Assembly: GCF_000004195.4 (NCBI RefSeq)
Contig: NC_030680.2
Span: 144,315,545 to 144,379,544, forward strand
Length of the DNA stretch: 64,000 nucleotides
Reading direction: 5' to 3'
Source of the DNA: Xenopus tropicalis
Taxonomy: Eukaryota; Chordata; Amphibia; Anura; Pipidae
The position numbers and the translations under genes were made by a program. Of the stretch, positions 1 to 10,321 are shown one piece after another; positions within the stretch are counted from its first letter, which is position 1; each line of letters begins with the position of its first letter. The notes under the pieces were generated by a model that searched no databases, was not told where the DNA came from, and saw only the letters and a program-made list of their open reading frames with translations.

Positions 1-297
1 GATACAGTATCTACTTGTCTCCCAGTGAAGTTGTTCATTAGAAACCCATATTTGTTGTCTATTCACGGCCAGGCCGGCAGCACTGATTGCTCAGCACACA
101 TTCCCCAGGAAGTCTCAGTTTGCCCACAAACCACCAAGTCCCACAGCTGGTAAGTTCTGAACCCATCAAAGAAAACTGACCACGGGCTGTGGAAATAGAA
201 CTCGGATACCTTGTCCGTCATTCCTGGCTGATGTTGCCAAGAGACAATCGACAGATTCCAATACCCAGTAGCAAGTTATCTGTAGACTTCATGCTAC

Positions 298-575
298 CAG
301 TGTGGGACTGGGACCCCAGGGGCCACCAGAAAACCTTAGACCCTAGGCCCACTCGCCAAACTATTTTCCCCCCTTTCCTCACCCAACCTCTCTATTCTCC
401 TAGTCTCTTTTATTTACATGCTAGCATCTATTCTTCCATCTATTTCTCCTCTTTCTTCCCATTCAGTAATAGGGAATGACCATGAAACAGGCCAAATGGT
501 CAGGAGCAGGAGGGGCCACTGGCACCTGGGCCCCCCGGGAGTTTTCCTGGTATCCTGATGGGCCAGGCCAGTTAT
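298..575 (+). mobile_element. hAT-like MITE, copy 1 of a CAGTGTGGGACTGG family
   Basis: The left part (CAGTGTGGGACTGG at 298) and the right part (GGAGTTTTCCTGGTATCCTG near 537) match the element at 48844-49114. Both have the same order: a terminus, a C/T-rich middle and the GGCCCCCCGGGAG block. The right terminus is diverged, so its exact end is uncertain and no clear target duplication is seen. There is no coding capacity; the short frame across it is incidental. Confidence 0.6.
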
Positions 576-878
576 TGCTACTTATAGGGAAAAATCCAAA
601 GCCGCACAGAGATCAGCAGAAAATACTAAATAAAAATGAATATTAATACTTACGGAGTTGTTCACCTTCAAATTAACTATTAAAATGACATAGCCATTGA
701 TATTCTGAGACAATTTGCAATTGGTTTTCATTTTTTGCAGTTTTTCAGTTATTAGCTTTCTCTTAAGCAGCTCTCCAGTTTGGGAGTTCAGCAGCTATCT
801 GGTTACTATGGGCTCTCTTTACCTTAGCAACCAGGCAGTGGTTGGAATGAGAGACAGGAATATGAATAGGGCAGGATA
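576..878. other. No recognisable feature
   Basis: A-T rich sequence without a credible ORF, tandem structure or repeat end that I recognise. Confidence 0.5.
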
Positions 879-1045
879 GTTACATAGTTACATAGGGTTG
901 AAAAAAGACCATTGTCCATCAAGTTCAACCCTTCCAAGTTAAACCCAGCACACACAACCTATACTTACCAATCTATACACTCACATACATAAACTATATA
1001 TACACCCACTAATACTAACTGTAGATATTAGTATCACAATAGCCT
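879..1045 (-). mobile_element. CR1-like LINE 3' end, 5'-truncated
   Basis: Read on the minus strand this ends in TTTTTTCAACCCTATGTAAC followed by ATGTAACT units, a short-repeat LINE tail. It is the reverse complement of 48340-48512 and shares its tail with 43493-43590. Only the 3' untranslated end is present, as expected from incomplete reverse transcription. The assignment to CR1 or a close clade comes from the tail type and the related coding fragment at 48.5-49.9 kb. Confidence 0.65.
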
Positions 1046-1815
1046 TGGATATTCTGATTGTTCAGGAATATACTGTATATTATATGAATATAAAGTTAAC
1101 AAAAAGTTAAACAAAATAATAAAATTGTAAGCTCAAGAGCGATAGTATTTAGAATGCCGGGGTCAGCGACCCCTATTTGAAAGCTTGAAACAGGCCCAAT
1201 ATTATGTCTTAGTTGCCATGGAACTTGGCTTCCATGATGTAGAGTCATCATTGGAAAATCCCAAATTGTGACCAAATCCCCTTTAGGAACTGAATGGAGC
1301 CCATAAAGGTGTTAGATTAGGGAAAACATTATCTGCCGGACACCCATTAGTCTGACAGACACAGTTGGGCAACACAGGCTTCTCTGGGGGATGTTCCTAA
1401 ATCTACAACATTCTGGGAATTACACAACTTGTCACACAATTCCCAGCCTCATGATATCCTCCTCGTTTCTCCGTCAAGGCCAAACCCACGGATCCGTCCC
1501 TGCCTCACAATGCCACAGATGTGCTTTGTTTACCCTAAAGCCGGTGCCCACTACAAAGCATTAACCCGCGTTCTCTCCGGCTCATTTCCTGCCACTTCTT
1601 GTGAAGCCAAAAGGGGAGGTTCTGCCATGTTCTTGTCATTAAACAATAAAGCTCGCTTCCGAATTTCCTTTTCGTGCCGGGAGATTTCTCAAGTTTTACT
1701 GTTTCCTAATCTAATTTCCTTATAACTGTTGCAAGTTTTTTTAGAAAAAATAATTAGCACTTCACTAACTGCCAGTTTCACTTCATATTACTCAATTCTG
1801 CTTCTGAGTTACCGT
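1046..1815. other. Mostly unclassified spacer
   Basis: Near 1158 the phrase GGGGTCAGCGACCCC resembles a piece of a dispersed repeat. The rest has no supported gene; the 98-residue frame at 1429-1725 resembles no family I know and has no exon context. Confidence 0.4.
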
Positions 1816-2290
1816 CAGGCCCGGACTGGCAATTGGTAAATTCTGGGAAATGCCAGAGGGGCGGCTGTAAGGTGCCATAGACCAGGGATCCCCAACCTTT
1901 TTTTTTCCCATGAGCCACACTCAAATGTAAAAGGGGTTGGAGAGAAACACAAGCATGAAAAATGTCATGGAGGTGCCAAATAAGGGCTGTGATTGGCTAT
2001 TAGGCAGCCTCTATGCACCCTATCAGCTTACAGGGGCTTTATTTGGTAGGAAATCTTGTTTTTATTCAACCAAAACTTGCCCCCAAGTCAGGAATTCAAA
2101 AATAACTCCCTGGTTTGGGGGCACTGAGAGCAACATCCAAGGGGTTGGGGAGCAACATGTTACCCCTGAGACACTGGTTGGGGATCACTGCCAAAGACAG
2201 TCACTATTTAATTGGCTGGTGGTGGGGGCTCTGTTTGGGCCTCTGTGTATTGGAATACCGGGGCCAATTTTAAATCCCAGTCCAGACCTG
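1816..2290 (+). mobile_element. Non-autonomous element split by a hAT MITE
   Basis: The left end CAGGCCCGGACTGG and right end CCAGTCCAGACCTG are inverted copies of each other. The flanks GTTACCGT and GTTACTGA agree at 6 of 8 positions, compatible with an old hAT-type duplication. The element is interrupted at 1883-2190. A related uninterrupted copy of its right part lies at 54842-54970 and shows the empty site. Confidence 0.65.
1883..2190 (+). mobile_element. hAT MITE, CAGGGATCCCCAACC family, copy 1
   Basis: A 308-bp non-autonomous element with termini CAGGGATCCCCAACC and GGTTGGGGATCACTG. It is flanked by CCATAGAC and CCAAAGAC (7 of 8 match), typical of hAT insertion. Four further copies are at 5083, 28751, 53597 and 59887. 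A short frame crosses it in several copies, but that is shared ancestry of a non-coding element and not a gene. Confidence 0.85.
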
Positions 2291-2602
2291 GTTACTGATA
2301 CCATGACCATTACCACTGGGGGCTCTCCTCACATGAATCCATTAAAAACTTCAGACCAGGAAAAATAAAAAGATTTTGGTTGATGTGAAATAGTATTACT
2401 GCCGCCATCTTTTTTTTCCTGCTGGCATAATCTTGCTTTACAATATATAATATTCTGTACTTTCCTTCCTATATTAGTATTTCGCCATGTGCAGGGCATT
2501 CTACTTTATTTGCAACCCTTTATTTAGGCATCAGAAACAAGTGCCTTAGGCATAAATTTGGGGGGGGCAACATTGGAGGGGGGCATTTGTCAGAGGATAG
2601 AC
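2291..2602. other. No recognisable feature
   Basis: No supported gene or repeat; it contains short homopolymer runs such as the T run near 2411. Confidence 0.4.
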
Positions 2603-2810
2603 TTAAAGTGGCCATACACGTTAAGATCCGCTCGCCTGGCAAGTCGATGAGGTCCCCGATCCGACCAAATTTTTTAACCTGCCCGATCGATATCTGGCCA
2701 ATTTCAATTCCAGATGTCAGTCGGGCAGGCTGGTCTTTTCGATAAGCTGCCAAATCGGTCTAAGGGACCAATATCAGCAGCTACAATCGGCCCGTGTATG
2801 GGGACCTTTA
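2603..2810 (+). mobile_element. MITE with TAAAG-GGCCATACAC ends, copy 1
   Basis: It opens TTAAAGTGGCCATACACG and closes CCCGTGTATGGGGACCTTTA, approximate inverted repeats. Inside are CGATCGATATCTGGCCAATT and a GATCCGCTCG block. The best-preserved relative is 54055-54370; partial copies lie at 28148, 31022 and 55142. The superfamily is not certain because the target duplication cannot be fixed. Confidence 0.65.
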
Positions 2811-2818
2811 GTGGCAGT

Positions 2819-3019
2819 AGGGTCAGACTGGGGTATGCAAGGCCCACCGAGGCTATCAGCCCCTCCCCTTGTGGGATCACCCCTTATATTTACTTTTGCA
2901 GCGGTGGGGGGAATCGATGGAGGAGGGCAGGCAGGGATCGGGTCTGGGTCGGCATGGCTCATGAGGGCTAGGGCCCACTGGGTTTTTTCCTGGTGTCCCA
3001 TCTGCCCAGTCCAACCCTG
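2819..3019. mobile_element. MITE-like repeat, GGTCAGACTGGGG ends, copy 1
   Basis: The left end is GGGTCAGACTGGGG and the right end is CCCAGTCCAACCCTG, imperfect inverted repeats. The phrase TTTTTCCTGGTGTCCC near the right end recurs at 7409-7424. No coding sequence. Confidence 0.5.
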
Positions 3020-3039
3020 AGCAGTATTAGTGAGCAGGT

Positions 3040-3113
3040 AAGGGGTGTATGGGTAGGGGTGTATGGGTAGGGGTGTATGGGTAGGGGTGTATGGGTAGGG
3101 GTGTATGGGTAGG
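3040..3113 (+). repeat. 15-bp minisatellite, about 5 copies
   Basis: Near-perfect head-to-tail copies of GGGGTGTATGGGTAG. Because 15 is a multiple of 3, open frames run through it as proline/threonine/tyrosine repeats on the minus strand. Confidence 0.9.
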
Positions 3114-4185
3114 GTGCTGGACCAAGGATTATTTGCTTGGGCGCCCACTCTGATTGGCCAGACTCTGCATTTAGGTCAGTCTGCAGAAAAGCTTTACAAT
3201 TTGAGGAGCGAGTAATCCTATTCCCTTGTATAGATTCACAACTACATGTTCTGTATCTGGGCCCCTGATCTCCCTGCCTATGTACCGACAAGCCAGTTAC
3301 ACGAGCTTTTTAATCTCACAAATAAAAGCAGCGAGCGCAAGTTAAGGCTAAATTCAGAGAAAAATAAATTCTATATCAAAAATAATATTTTCCTTGAACC
3401 GTTCACAGTGAAGAACAATAAATAATAAGTTTATTCTACTTTTTGAGTGGTCTGCGTGTCTCCGAAATACCATGTCGGCTTTTGGTTTCCATGGCACCTT
3501 ATTCGCTTATAGAGGAGAGCAGAATAGTTTTTTGTAGAGACGAATAAAAGCCATTTACTTAGACAAGGAACCCGTCAGTACAAGGACCAGTTTCCTAGGA
3601 CTTTGTGTCATTATTATGGTATGTATTGTTAGTGCCGTACATAACAAGCATAGAGGTAATGTTGGTCTCATTGTGGGATCTGAGGAGAACTGAGAAATGC
3701 AGTCAGTACAGGCAATAAATAAATAAAAATTCCAGTTATATAACCATGATGAGCGGCAAAAAGTCTGAATTTGAGTTCATACAAGAAATTATTTGGGAAA
3801 TGTTGACCATGGGGGGTCCTTCTACGTCCTTCAGGTAGAAGGACGTAGTGAAGAAGAAGTTCCCTGGGGTAAGTAGAGTTGAGGTTGAGAAGTAGATAAC
3901 CAGAAATGAGGGCTAGAATACTCTAGAATAGTTGTAGGGTGAATGTATTAAGTATCTTTGCTCCACCAAGGACATACAGTAGGTTTAGATTCCTGGGTGA
4001 CACCTACTTGTGTAGGGAAGTGGTTGGGCCCAGGGTGGTCAACATTTTCTTTGAGGAAATACTGAGAGAGCCAATATGCTGGGGCTGAAGACTCGGGGTT
4101 TGAGTACTGCCCAGGAAATAACTACTATTATATTTATGTGACTTACTTCTTCTGTAGTTGGCCTGGGGCTACTTTTAGTATATTA
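3114..4185. other. Largely unique spacer with one small hairpin
   Basis: No supported gene. At 3822-3848 an 11-bp perfect inverted repeat (CTACGTCCTTC / GAAGGACGTAG) flanks a 5-base spacer. Confidence 0.45.
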
Positions 4186-4818
4186 TAGAATGGGCAATTC
4201 TTAGCAACTTTTCTATTGCACTTACTCACCTATCAAGCACTCCCTGGTGCCGCACCATTCTATTTAACCCCCCTAATCCCCAAGTACCCCCAGATGTAAC
4301 CTTCGCTCTACACACGACCGCCTTCTTTCCTTCTCACTCATCTCCTCCTCTCACTCTCGCATCTCACGCGCGGCACCCATTTTCTGGAACGCTCTTCCCC
4401 ATCCCATTAGGCACTGCCAGACTCTCCAAGCCTTTAAACGGTCTCTTAAAACTCACCTTTTCACTCAAGCTTATAACCTAAACCCTCAGAAATTTGATTA
4501 CCCACTGAGCACCCATAATCTTCTCTCACTCCGCACTTACTGTCACTTTACACACCAACATGAACCCTAATGCCAGGCTAGTTACCCAGACCTTATGTCT
4601 CAGTCGCCCTCCCTTTTAGAATGTAAGCTCTTGTGAGCAGGGCCCTCCCCCTCCTCCTCCCCCCTAGTGTCTCCGATCCTCATCCAATGTAACTGTAACC
4701 CATTTTTGTGAATCGTCTATATGTACACGTTAACTGTTCTGTCTTTTGTACCCCTTTATTCTGTAAAGCGCTGCGTGAATTGATGGCGCTATATAAATAA
4801 TAAAAATAATAATAATAA
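4186..4818 (+). mobile_element. L2-like LINE, 3' end with ORF2 C-terminal remnant
   Basis: From about 4320 to 4480 the conceptual translation contains WNALPHPIRHCQTLQAFKRS followed by LKTHLFTQAY, the typical C-terminal region of L2-type ORF2. A 3' untranslated region follows with GTAAGCTCTTGTGAGCAGGG and AAAGCGCTGCGTGAATTGAT. It ends GCGCTATATAAATAATAA and an (ATA)n tail at about 4790-4818. The 5' part, including the reverse transcriptase core, is missing, so this is a dead 5'-truncated copy. A shorter relative is at 52998-53232. Confidence 0.75.
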
Positions 4819-5082
4819 TAATATTGGTCTTCATTTTTAATAGTTTTGGGAATAATTGCCTTCTTCTGATTCTTTCCAGTTTTTGAATTGGGTGGGAGAG
4901 GGGGCTTATCTTTTATTCCAAGCCTCTTCTATTCATATTCAAGTCTCTTATTCGAACCAGTGCTGGGTTGCTGGGATAATTTTGAGCCTAGCAACCAAAT
5001 AGCTTCTAAAATTCCCAATTAAACACAAATAATAAAAAATGAAGACCAATTGCTAATTGTCTCAGAATATCATTCTCTGCAT

Positions 5083-5388
5083 CAGGGGCCCCCAACCTTT
5101 CTTACTCGTGAGCCACAGTCAAATATAAAAAGACTTGGGGAGCAACACAAGCACCATAAAAGTTCATGGAGGAGCCAAATAAGGGCTGTGATTGGCTATT
5201 AGGCAGCCTCTATGCACCCTATCAGCTTACAGGGGCTTTATTTGGTAGGAAATCTTGTTTTTATTCAACCAAAACTTGCCCCCAAGTCAGGAATTCAAAA
5301 ATAACTCCCTGGTTTGGGGCCAGTGAGAGCAACACCCAAGGGGTTGGGGAGCAACATGTTGCCCCCGAGTCACTGGTTGGGGATCATT
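5083..5388 (+). mobile_element. hAT MITE, CAGGGATCCCCAACC family, copy 2
   Basis: Collinear with 1883-2190. The left end is CAGGGGCCCCCAACC; the right end is slightly eroded. The flanks CTCTGCAT and CTCTACAT match at 7 of 8 positions. Confidence 0.85.
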
Positions 5389-6248
5389 CTCTACATCATA
5401 CTTAAAGTTAATTGATCCCTTGAGCACTATGATATCCTTTTTTTCCTCTACCTGTACATGGTATAGGTCTAGGCTGTATTGTTGGGTAATTGAGAGGGCC
5501 TACTAGAACCTGGTTTAACTCCTGGAACATGAACCTGATGTTGCCCTGAACCTCTCCAACAACTGCTGAACTACAATTGCCGCCATCCCATTGGCTGGAG
5601 GGCCCCAGGCTACATATCACCTCATTGGAGCAGCTTTAACACTAGGTGGGCCAACAGATATTCATCTATCATCGGCTTGTATGTGACTTTCCTACAGAAC
5701 GGATACATTGCTCTGTGAGAGCTTTGCCTTTACTGTTTTGAAAACTTTGTCTCACCCCCAGTAAATCCCCAGCTGTTGACATGTCTAAATAAAATATATG
5801 TTCCTCTCACATGCGTTTGATATTTGTCATCACATATCTTCTCTGTATGGAATGTTATGACACATTAAGCACAGTTTCCAAGCGGATTCGGTAGCATTAA
5901 GTCATAGCGTGTTATTCCGTGTTGAACTTTCTGGGTCATCCGGCATATTTACCTATTATCTGTGCTTTCAGCCCATTGGAGGTGGGAAGGGGTAGCAGAT
6001 CCCTGTACTGCTGATATAATATAAATTCAGATTTTGTTTTGCCCAGTTTGTTTCTATTGCTTTGAGCTCGGCTGTTTAAGAAAAAAGTGGCTTATATTAG
6101 AATGGCAAGATTTAGGTTGCCACATGGGTGGCCCACAAGAATAGACCTAAACCCCATTCAATTAAATTGCATTTGGGGCCCTGGGGTCTATCATCACGTG
6201 TAGGGATAACTTACAGGGCTCCATTGTTGTGCCTTGCAGTTCATTGTA
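5389..6248. other. Spacer with a possible decayed MITE fragment
   Basis: At about 5560-5610 the phrase TGCTGAACTACAATTGCCGC resembles a widespread MITE fragment. No supported coding sequence. Confidence 0.4.
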
Positions 6249-7204
6249 CATGTATGGGGTCCGTTATCTGGAAACCAGTTATCCAGAAAGCTCCAAATTA
6301 TGGAAAGACCATGTTCATAGGCTTCATATTAATCAAATAAATCTAATTTTTAATAATGATTTAATTTTCTCTGTAATAATAAAACAGATATAATTACCCC
6401 TTATTGGGGGCAGAACAGCCCTATTGGGTTTATTTAATGGTTAAATGATTCCCTTTTCTCTGTAATAATAAAACAGTACCTGTACTTGATCCCAACTAAG
6501 ATATAATTACCCCTTATTGGGGCAGAACAGCCCTATTGGGTTTATTTAATGGTTAAATGATTCCCTTTTCTCTGTAATTATAAAATAGTACAGGTATCGG
6601 ACCCCTTATCCGGAAACCCCTTATCCAGAAAGCTCCGAATTACGGAATGCCCGTCTCCCATAGACTCCATTTTAATCAAATGATTCAGAATTTTAATACC
6701 GATTTCCTTTTTCTATGTAGAAATAAAACAGTACCTTGTAATTGATTCCAACTAAGATATAAATAATCCTTATTGGATGCAAAACAGTCCTATTGGGTTT
6801 AATTAATGTTTTATTGATTTTTTAGTAGACTTAAGGTATGGAGATCCAAATTACGGAAAGACCCCTTATCCGGAATACCCTTGGTCCCGAGCATTCTGGA
6901 TAATGGGTCCTATACCTGTACCTGTATTTGATCCCAACTAAGATATAATTACCCCTTATTGGGGCAGAACAGCCCTATTGGGTTTATTTCATGGTTAAAT
7001 GATTCCCTTTTCTCTGTAATAATAAAACAGTACCTGTACTTGATCCCAACTAAGATATAATTACCCCTTATTGGGGGCAGAACAGCCCTATTGGGTTTAT
7101 TTAATGGTTAAATGATTCCCTTTTCTCTGTAATAATAAAACAGTACCTGTACTTGATCCCAACTAAGATATAATTACCCCTTATTGGGGGCAGAACAGCC
7201 CTAT
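6249..7204 (+). repeat. CAGGTAT-type MITE end plus ~113-bp array, interrupted
   Basis: A MITE left end after TA (CATGTATGGGGTCCGTTATC) leads into head-to-tail ~113-bp units, recognisable by GTACCTGTACTTGATCCC, ATTACCCCTTATTGGGG and GGTTAAATGATTCCC. The array is interrupted by a complete MITE of the same family at 6591-6918. It stops in mid unit at about 7204 without a right MITE end. Confidence 0.85.
6591..6918 (+). mobile_element. Compact CAGGTAT MITE with a single internal unit
   Basis: A 328-bp element with inverted termini CAGGTATCGGACC and GGGTCCTATACCTG, flanked on both sides by TA, a mariner-like target. Its centre holds one copy of the segment tandemly repeated elsewhere (GATTCCAACTAAGATATAAA, then TCCTATTGGGTTTAATTAAT). 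It lies inside an array of that same unit, so it is both a relative of the progenitor and a later insertion. Confidence 0.85.
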
Positions 7205-7265
7205 TGTGGGTGCATTCCCAGATCCCACTCGGTGGAGGCACTGCACTAATAAGTACCAGGTATCC

Positions 7266-7445
7266 AGTCCAGGGTTGGACTGGGGGGTGAAGGGCCCACC
7301 GGGGCTCCCACCCCAGGGGCCCTGCAGGTGCCCACGCTGCCCCCCCCCCTTGCAGGGGCCTCCCTAACCCTCCTCGCAGGGACCCCCACCCGACGTCCTC
7401 CCCTGGGATTTTTCCTGGTGTCCCGGCGGCTCAGTCTGACCCTGA
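7266..7445. mobile_element. MITE-like repeat, CAGGGTTGGACTGGG ends, copy 2
   Basis: It opens CAGGGTTGGACTGGG and closes CTCAGTCTGACCCTG, with TTTTTCCTGGTGTCCC near the right end, as at 2819-3019. Not coding. Confidence 0.5.
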
Positions 7446-8436
7446 CCCAGTCTCCCAGTACCAGTGCAGAGTTAGCACAAGTAAGCGCCACACATGGAGT
7501 GTCAGTGCCAGAAGGAGTGTCGATAGGGTAACAAATAGCAAATAAACATAATTAGTATCTAACTAGCTACAGCCAACTACCCTACAAAGTGCCAGCTTGG
7601 GCTCAACGTGCCCGGGTCAGTAACCGCTTGCTCAAACATTTACTTAACCATCAGTATTACCTCATATTCGAAGGTGTTGGAGTTTTCCATCGTTAGGCCT
7701 CGCTGGATACACATTAAAGTCAAATAAAATAAACAGTACACACGCAGCAAAGCCACCTTGTCAGAATGCGCCTGGATAAGTGACAGCTCCATTCCCAGCC
7801 CCAATGGACTTGAGTGAACTTGTGGCAGTTGACAAATACAAACTGCACGGGCATGCTGGCTTTATTTATCTTCCCGAGTGAAGGGCCTAATGACAATTCA
7901 GCTTTTGTCTTCACACCCAGATGAGAATGTGGAGAGGCCGCTGACAGCGGAGGAACATGTTTCCATTGCTCGGGGAATTCTTTCCCCTTCCCTGTGTGTG
8001 AACATCCACGGTATCTGGAAAAGTAACAAAGATACCTGCCTGTCATATGGATAATATGTTACTATAACACATCCTATATCTAGTGATGAGCCGATTGACG
8101 GAAGCGCAGTTTTTTTACTGTGTTTTTGACTCAAAAATACGCTGGTCAATTTGGCTTTTTTTTCCCAAATTACATGTGCTTTTTTTGGTGCAGTAAGTAC
8201 AGTATATAAAATATAGCATTTTTATCTATAATCATTTTTGGAGTTTAGTTAGTTAGTTTTACCTTTACCATTGGCATTATGCATTCAGACAGATAGAGTA
8301 CTCCTGGCATCTGCTTACCCCTGACTTTTCCATCAGACTTCCAGATGGTGGAATGGCATTTTTAACTCCAGAGGACTTGTTTGCCCTATGCAATTGTCCA
8401 ATGGCTCTACACCATGAGATTTGCCTCTGATCACCC
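7446..8436. other. Unclassified spacer
   Basis: No supported gene. At 8081 TAGTGATGAGCCGATT resembles the left end of the hAT family seen at 34048, but no matching right end follows. The run 8437-8459 is repeated at 9558-9579, flanking the next array. Confidence 0.4.
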
Positions 8437-8470
8437 ATAAAAACCATTGCCTTAGGAGACTGTTTAATTT

Positions 8471-9536
8471 CATGTTTAAATGATTCCCTTTTCTCTGTAA
8501 TAATAAAACAGTACCTGTACTTGATCCCAACTAAGATATAATTACCCCTTATTGGGGGCAGAACAGCCCTATTGGGTTTATTTCATGGTTAAATGATTCC
8601 CTTTTCTCTGTAATAATAAAACAGTACCTGTACTTGATCCCAACTAAGATATAATTACCCCTTATTGGGGCAGAACAGCCCTATTGGGTTTATTTAATGG
8701 TTAAATGATTCCCTTTTCTCTGTAATAATAAAACAGTACCTGTACTTGATCCCAACTAAGATATAATTACCCCTTATTGGGGCAGAACAGCCCTATTGGG
8801 TTTATTTCATGGTTAAATGATTCCCTTTTCTCTGTAATAATAAAACAGTACCTGTACTTGATCCCAACTAAGATATAATTACCCCTTATTGGGGGCAGAA
8901 CAGCCCTATTGGGTTTATTTAATGGTTAAATGATTCCCCTTTCTCTGTAATAATAAAACAGTACCTGTACTTGATCCCAACTAAGATATTGTTACCCCTT
9001 ATTGGGGGCAGAACAGTCCTATTGGGTTTATTTAATGGTTAAATGATTCCCTTTTCTCTGTAATAATAAAACAGTACCTGTACTTGATCCCAACTAAGAT
9101 ATAATTACCCCTTATTGGGGGCAGAACAGCCCTATTGGGTTTATTTAATGGTTAAATGATTCCCCTTTCTCTGTAATAATAAAACAGTACCTGTACTTGA
9201 TCCCAACTAAGATATAATTACCCCTTATTTGGGGGCAGAACAGCCCTATTGGGTTTATTTAATGGTTAAATGATTCCCTTTTCTCTGTAATAATAAAACA
9301 GTACCTGTACTTGATCCCAACTAAGATATAATTTACCCTTATTGGGGGCAGAACAGTCCTATTGGGTTTATTTAATGGTTAAATGATTCCCTTTTCTCTG
9401 TAATAATAAAACAGTACCTGTACTTGATCCCAACTAAGATATAATTACCCCTTATTGGGGGCAGAACAGTCCTGAACAGTCACTGATCAAGAAAATCCCA
9501 GGTCCTGAGCATTTTGGATAACAGGCCCCATACCTG
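8471..9536 (+). repeat. ~113-bp array with MITE right end, about 9 units
   Basis: About nine units of 112-113 bp; length variation is mostly the number of G in CCTTATTGGGG. The array begins at GTTTAAATGATTCCC with no left MITE end. It runs into a MITE right end (TGAGCATTTTGGATAACAGG ... CATACCTG, then TA) at 9536. Confidence 0.9.
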
Positions 9537-10321
9537 TATAGGGCATTTAATGTACAAATAAAACCATTGCCTTAGGAGATAGTGAGTGCTGCAAAGCTGG
9601 CATTTTACATACCCCCCCCCCGTACTAAGCACAAGTGGGGAGATGCCAGGCAGGGTGCAATGGCTCTTGGGATGGGGTACAAACCACCATTCCCCCCTCT
9701 TTAGACCCCAGTGCTTATGTCGTTCTTTATATTTAACCCAGGACAGGAGGAACATTGCTTAAAGTTTATTTATCTCCCCCCATCTTCAGCTCGCTCCCAT
9801 TGGTTGTCCTTTATCATGTGTTAAATTTGCTGAGTCAAGCAATTAAGCGCTGACCTTGCGTTGGCTAACGGGGGCCCCTGTCCTGTTTGTGTATCTCTAG
9901 GCTCTGGGTGTTTATAATTAGGAGTGGAAACTTCAGGCGACTGCAGCGCTCGCTGCGACGATCATTTTCCCTGCCGAGCCACGCATTTCTGAAGCTGCAA
10001 ATACGACTTTCCCATACGAAGTGCCGTATAAAATGTGAAAGTTCTTAAGTAATCTCAGTTCACTGCTGTGAAATGTCATCTGCCCGGCCAAACTGCCGTC
10101 TCTGCCAAGGAGACAGAATCCAAGCAGTCAGCAGGAATGGGGCCAAACTGCTTTCTGAGCAGATTTTTACAAATGAGAACGATGCAGAAGGACACAAAGC
10201 AACGTGTGTGTTTAACCCCCCCCCCTTGGCTCCGGCGCAGCTCATTGGGTTCCTATATTGTGATACAGGGTGAATATGGAAAAGCCACAATACAATCAAA
10301 TGGCCTCTCAGAATATGCAAG
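9537..10321. other. Spacer; possible conserved non-coding stretch
   Basis: About 9760-10050 contains no repeat that I recognise and looks compositionally unlike its neighbours (TGAGTCAAGCAATTAAGCGC; GGGTGTTTATAATTAGGAG). It could be single-copy regulatory or intronic DNA. The overlapping frames at 10060-10343 run into the next array and are not credible genes. Confidence 0.3.

Noticed and set aside
1937..2368. Recurring frame (CDWLLGSLYAPYQLTGALFG) seen also near 5.2, 28.9, 53.7 and 60.0 kb, as a possible gene family
   Set aside because: All five are copies of one ~307-bp hAT MITE with inverted ends and 8-bp duplications; similarity extends equally into the non-coding parts.
3040..3113. GGGTAG-containing repeat as an interstitial telomere
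   Set aside because: The unit is 15 bp and does not contain TTAGGG; it is an ordinary minisatellite.
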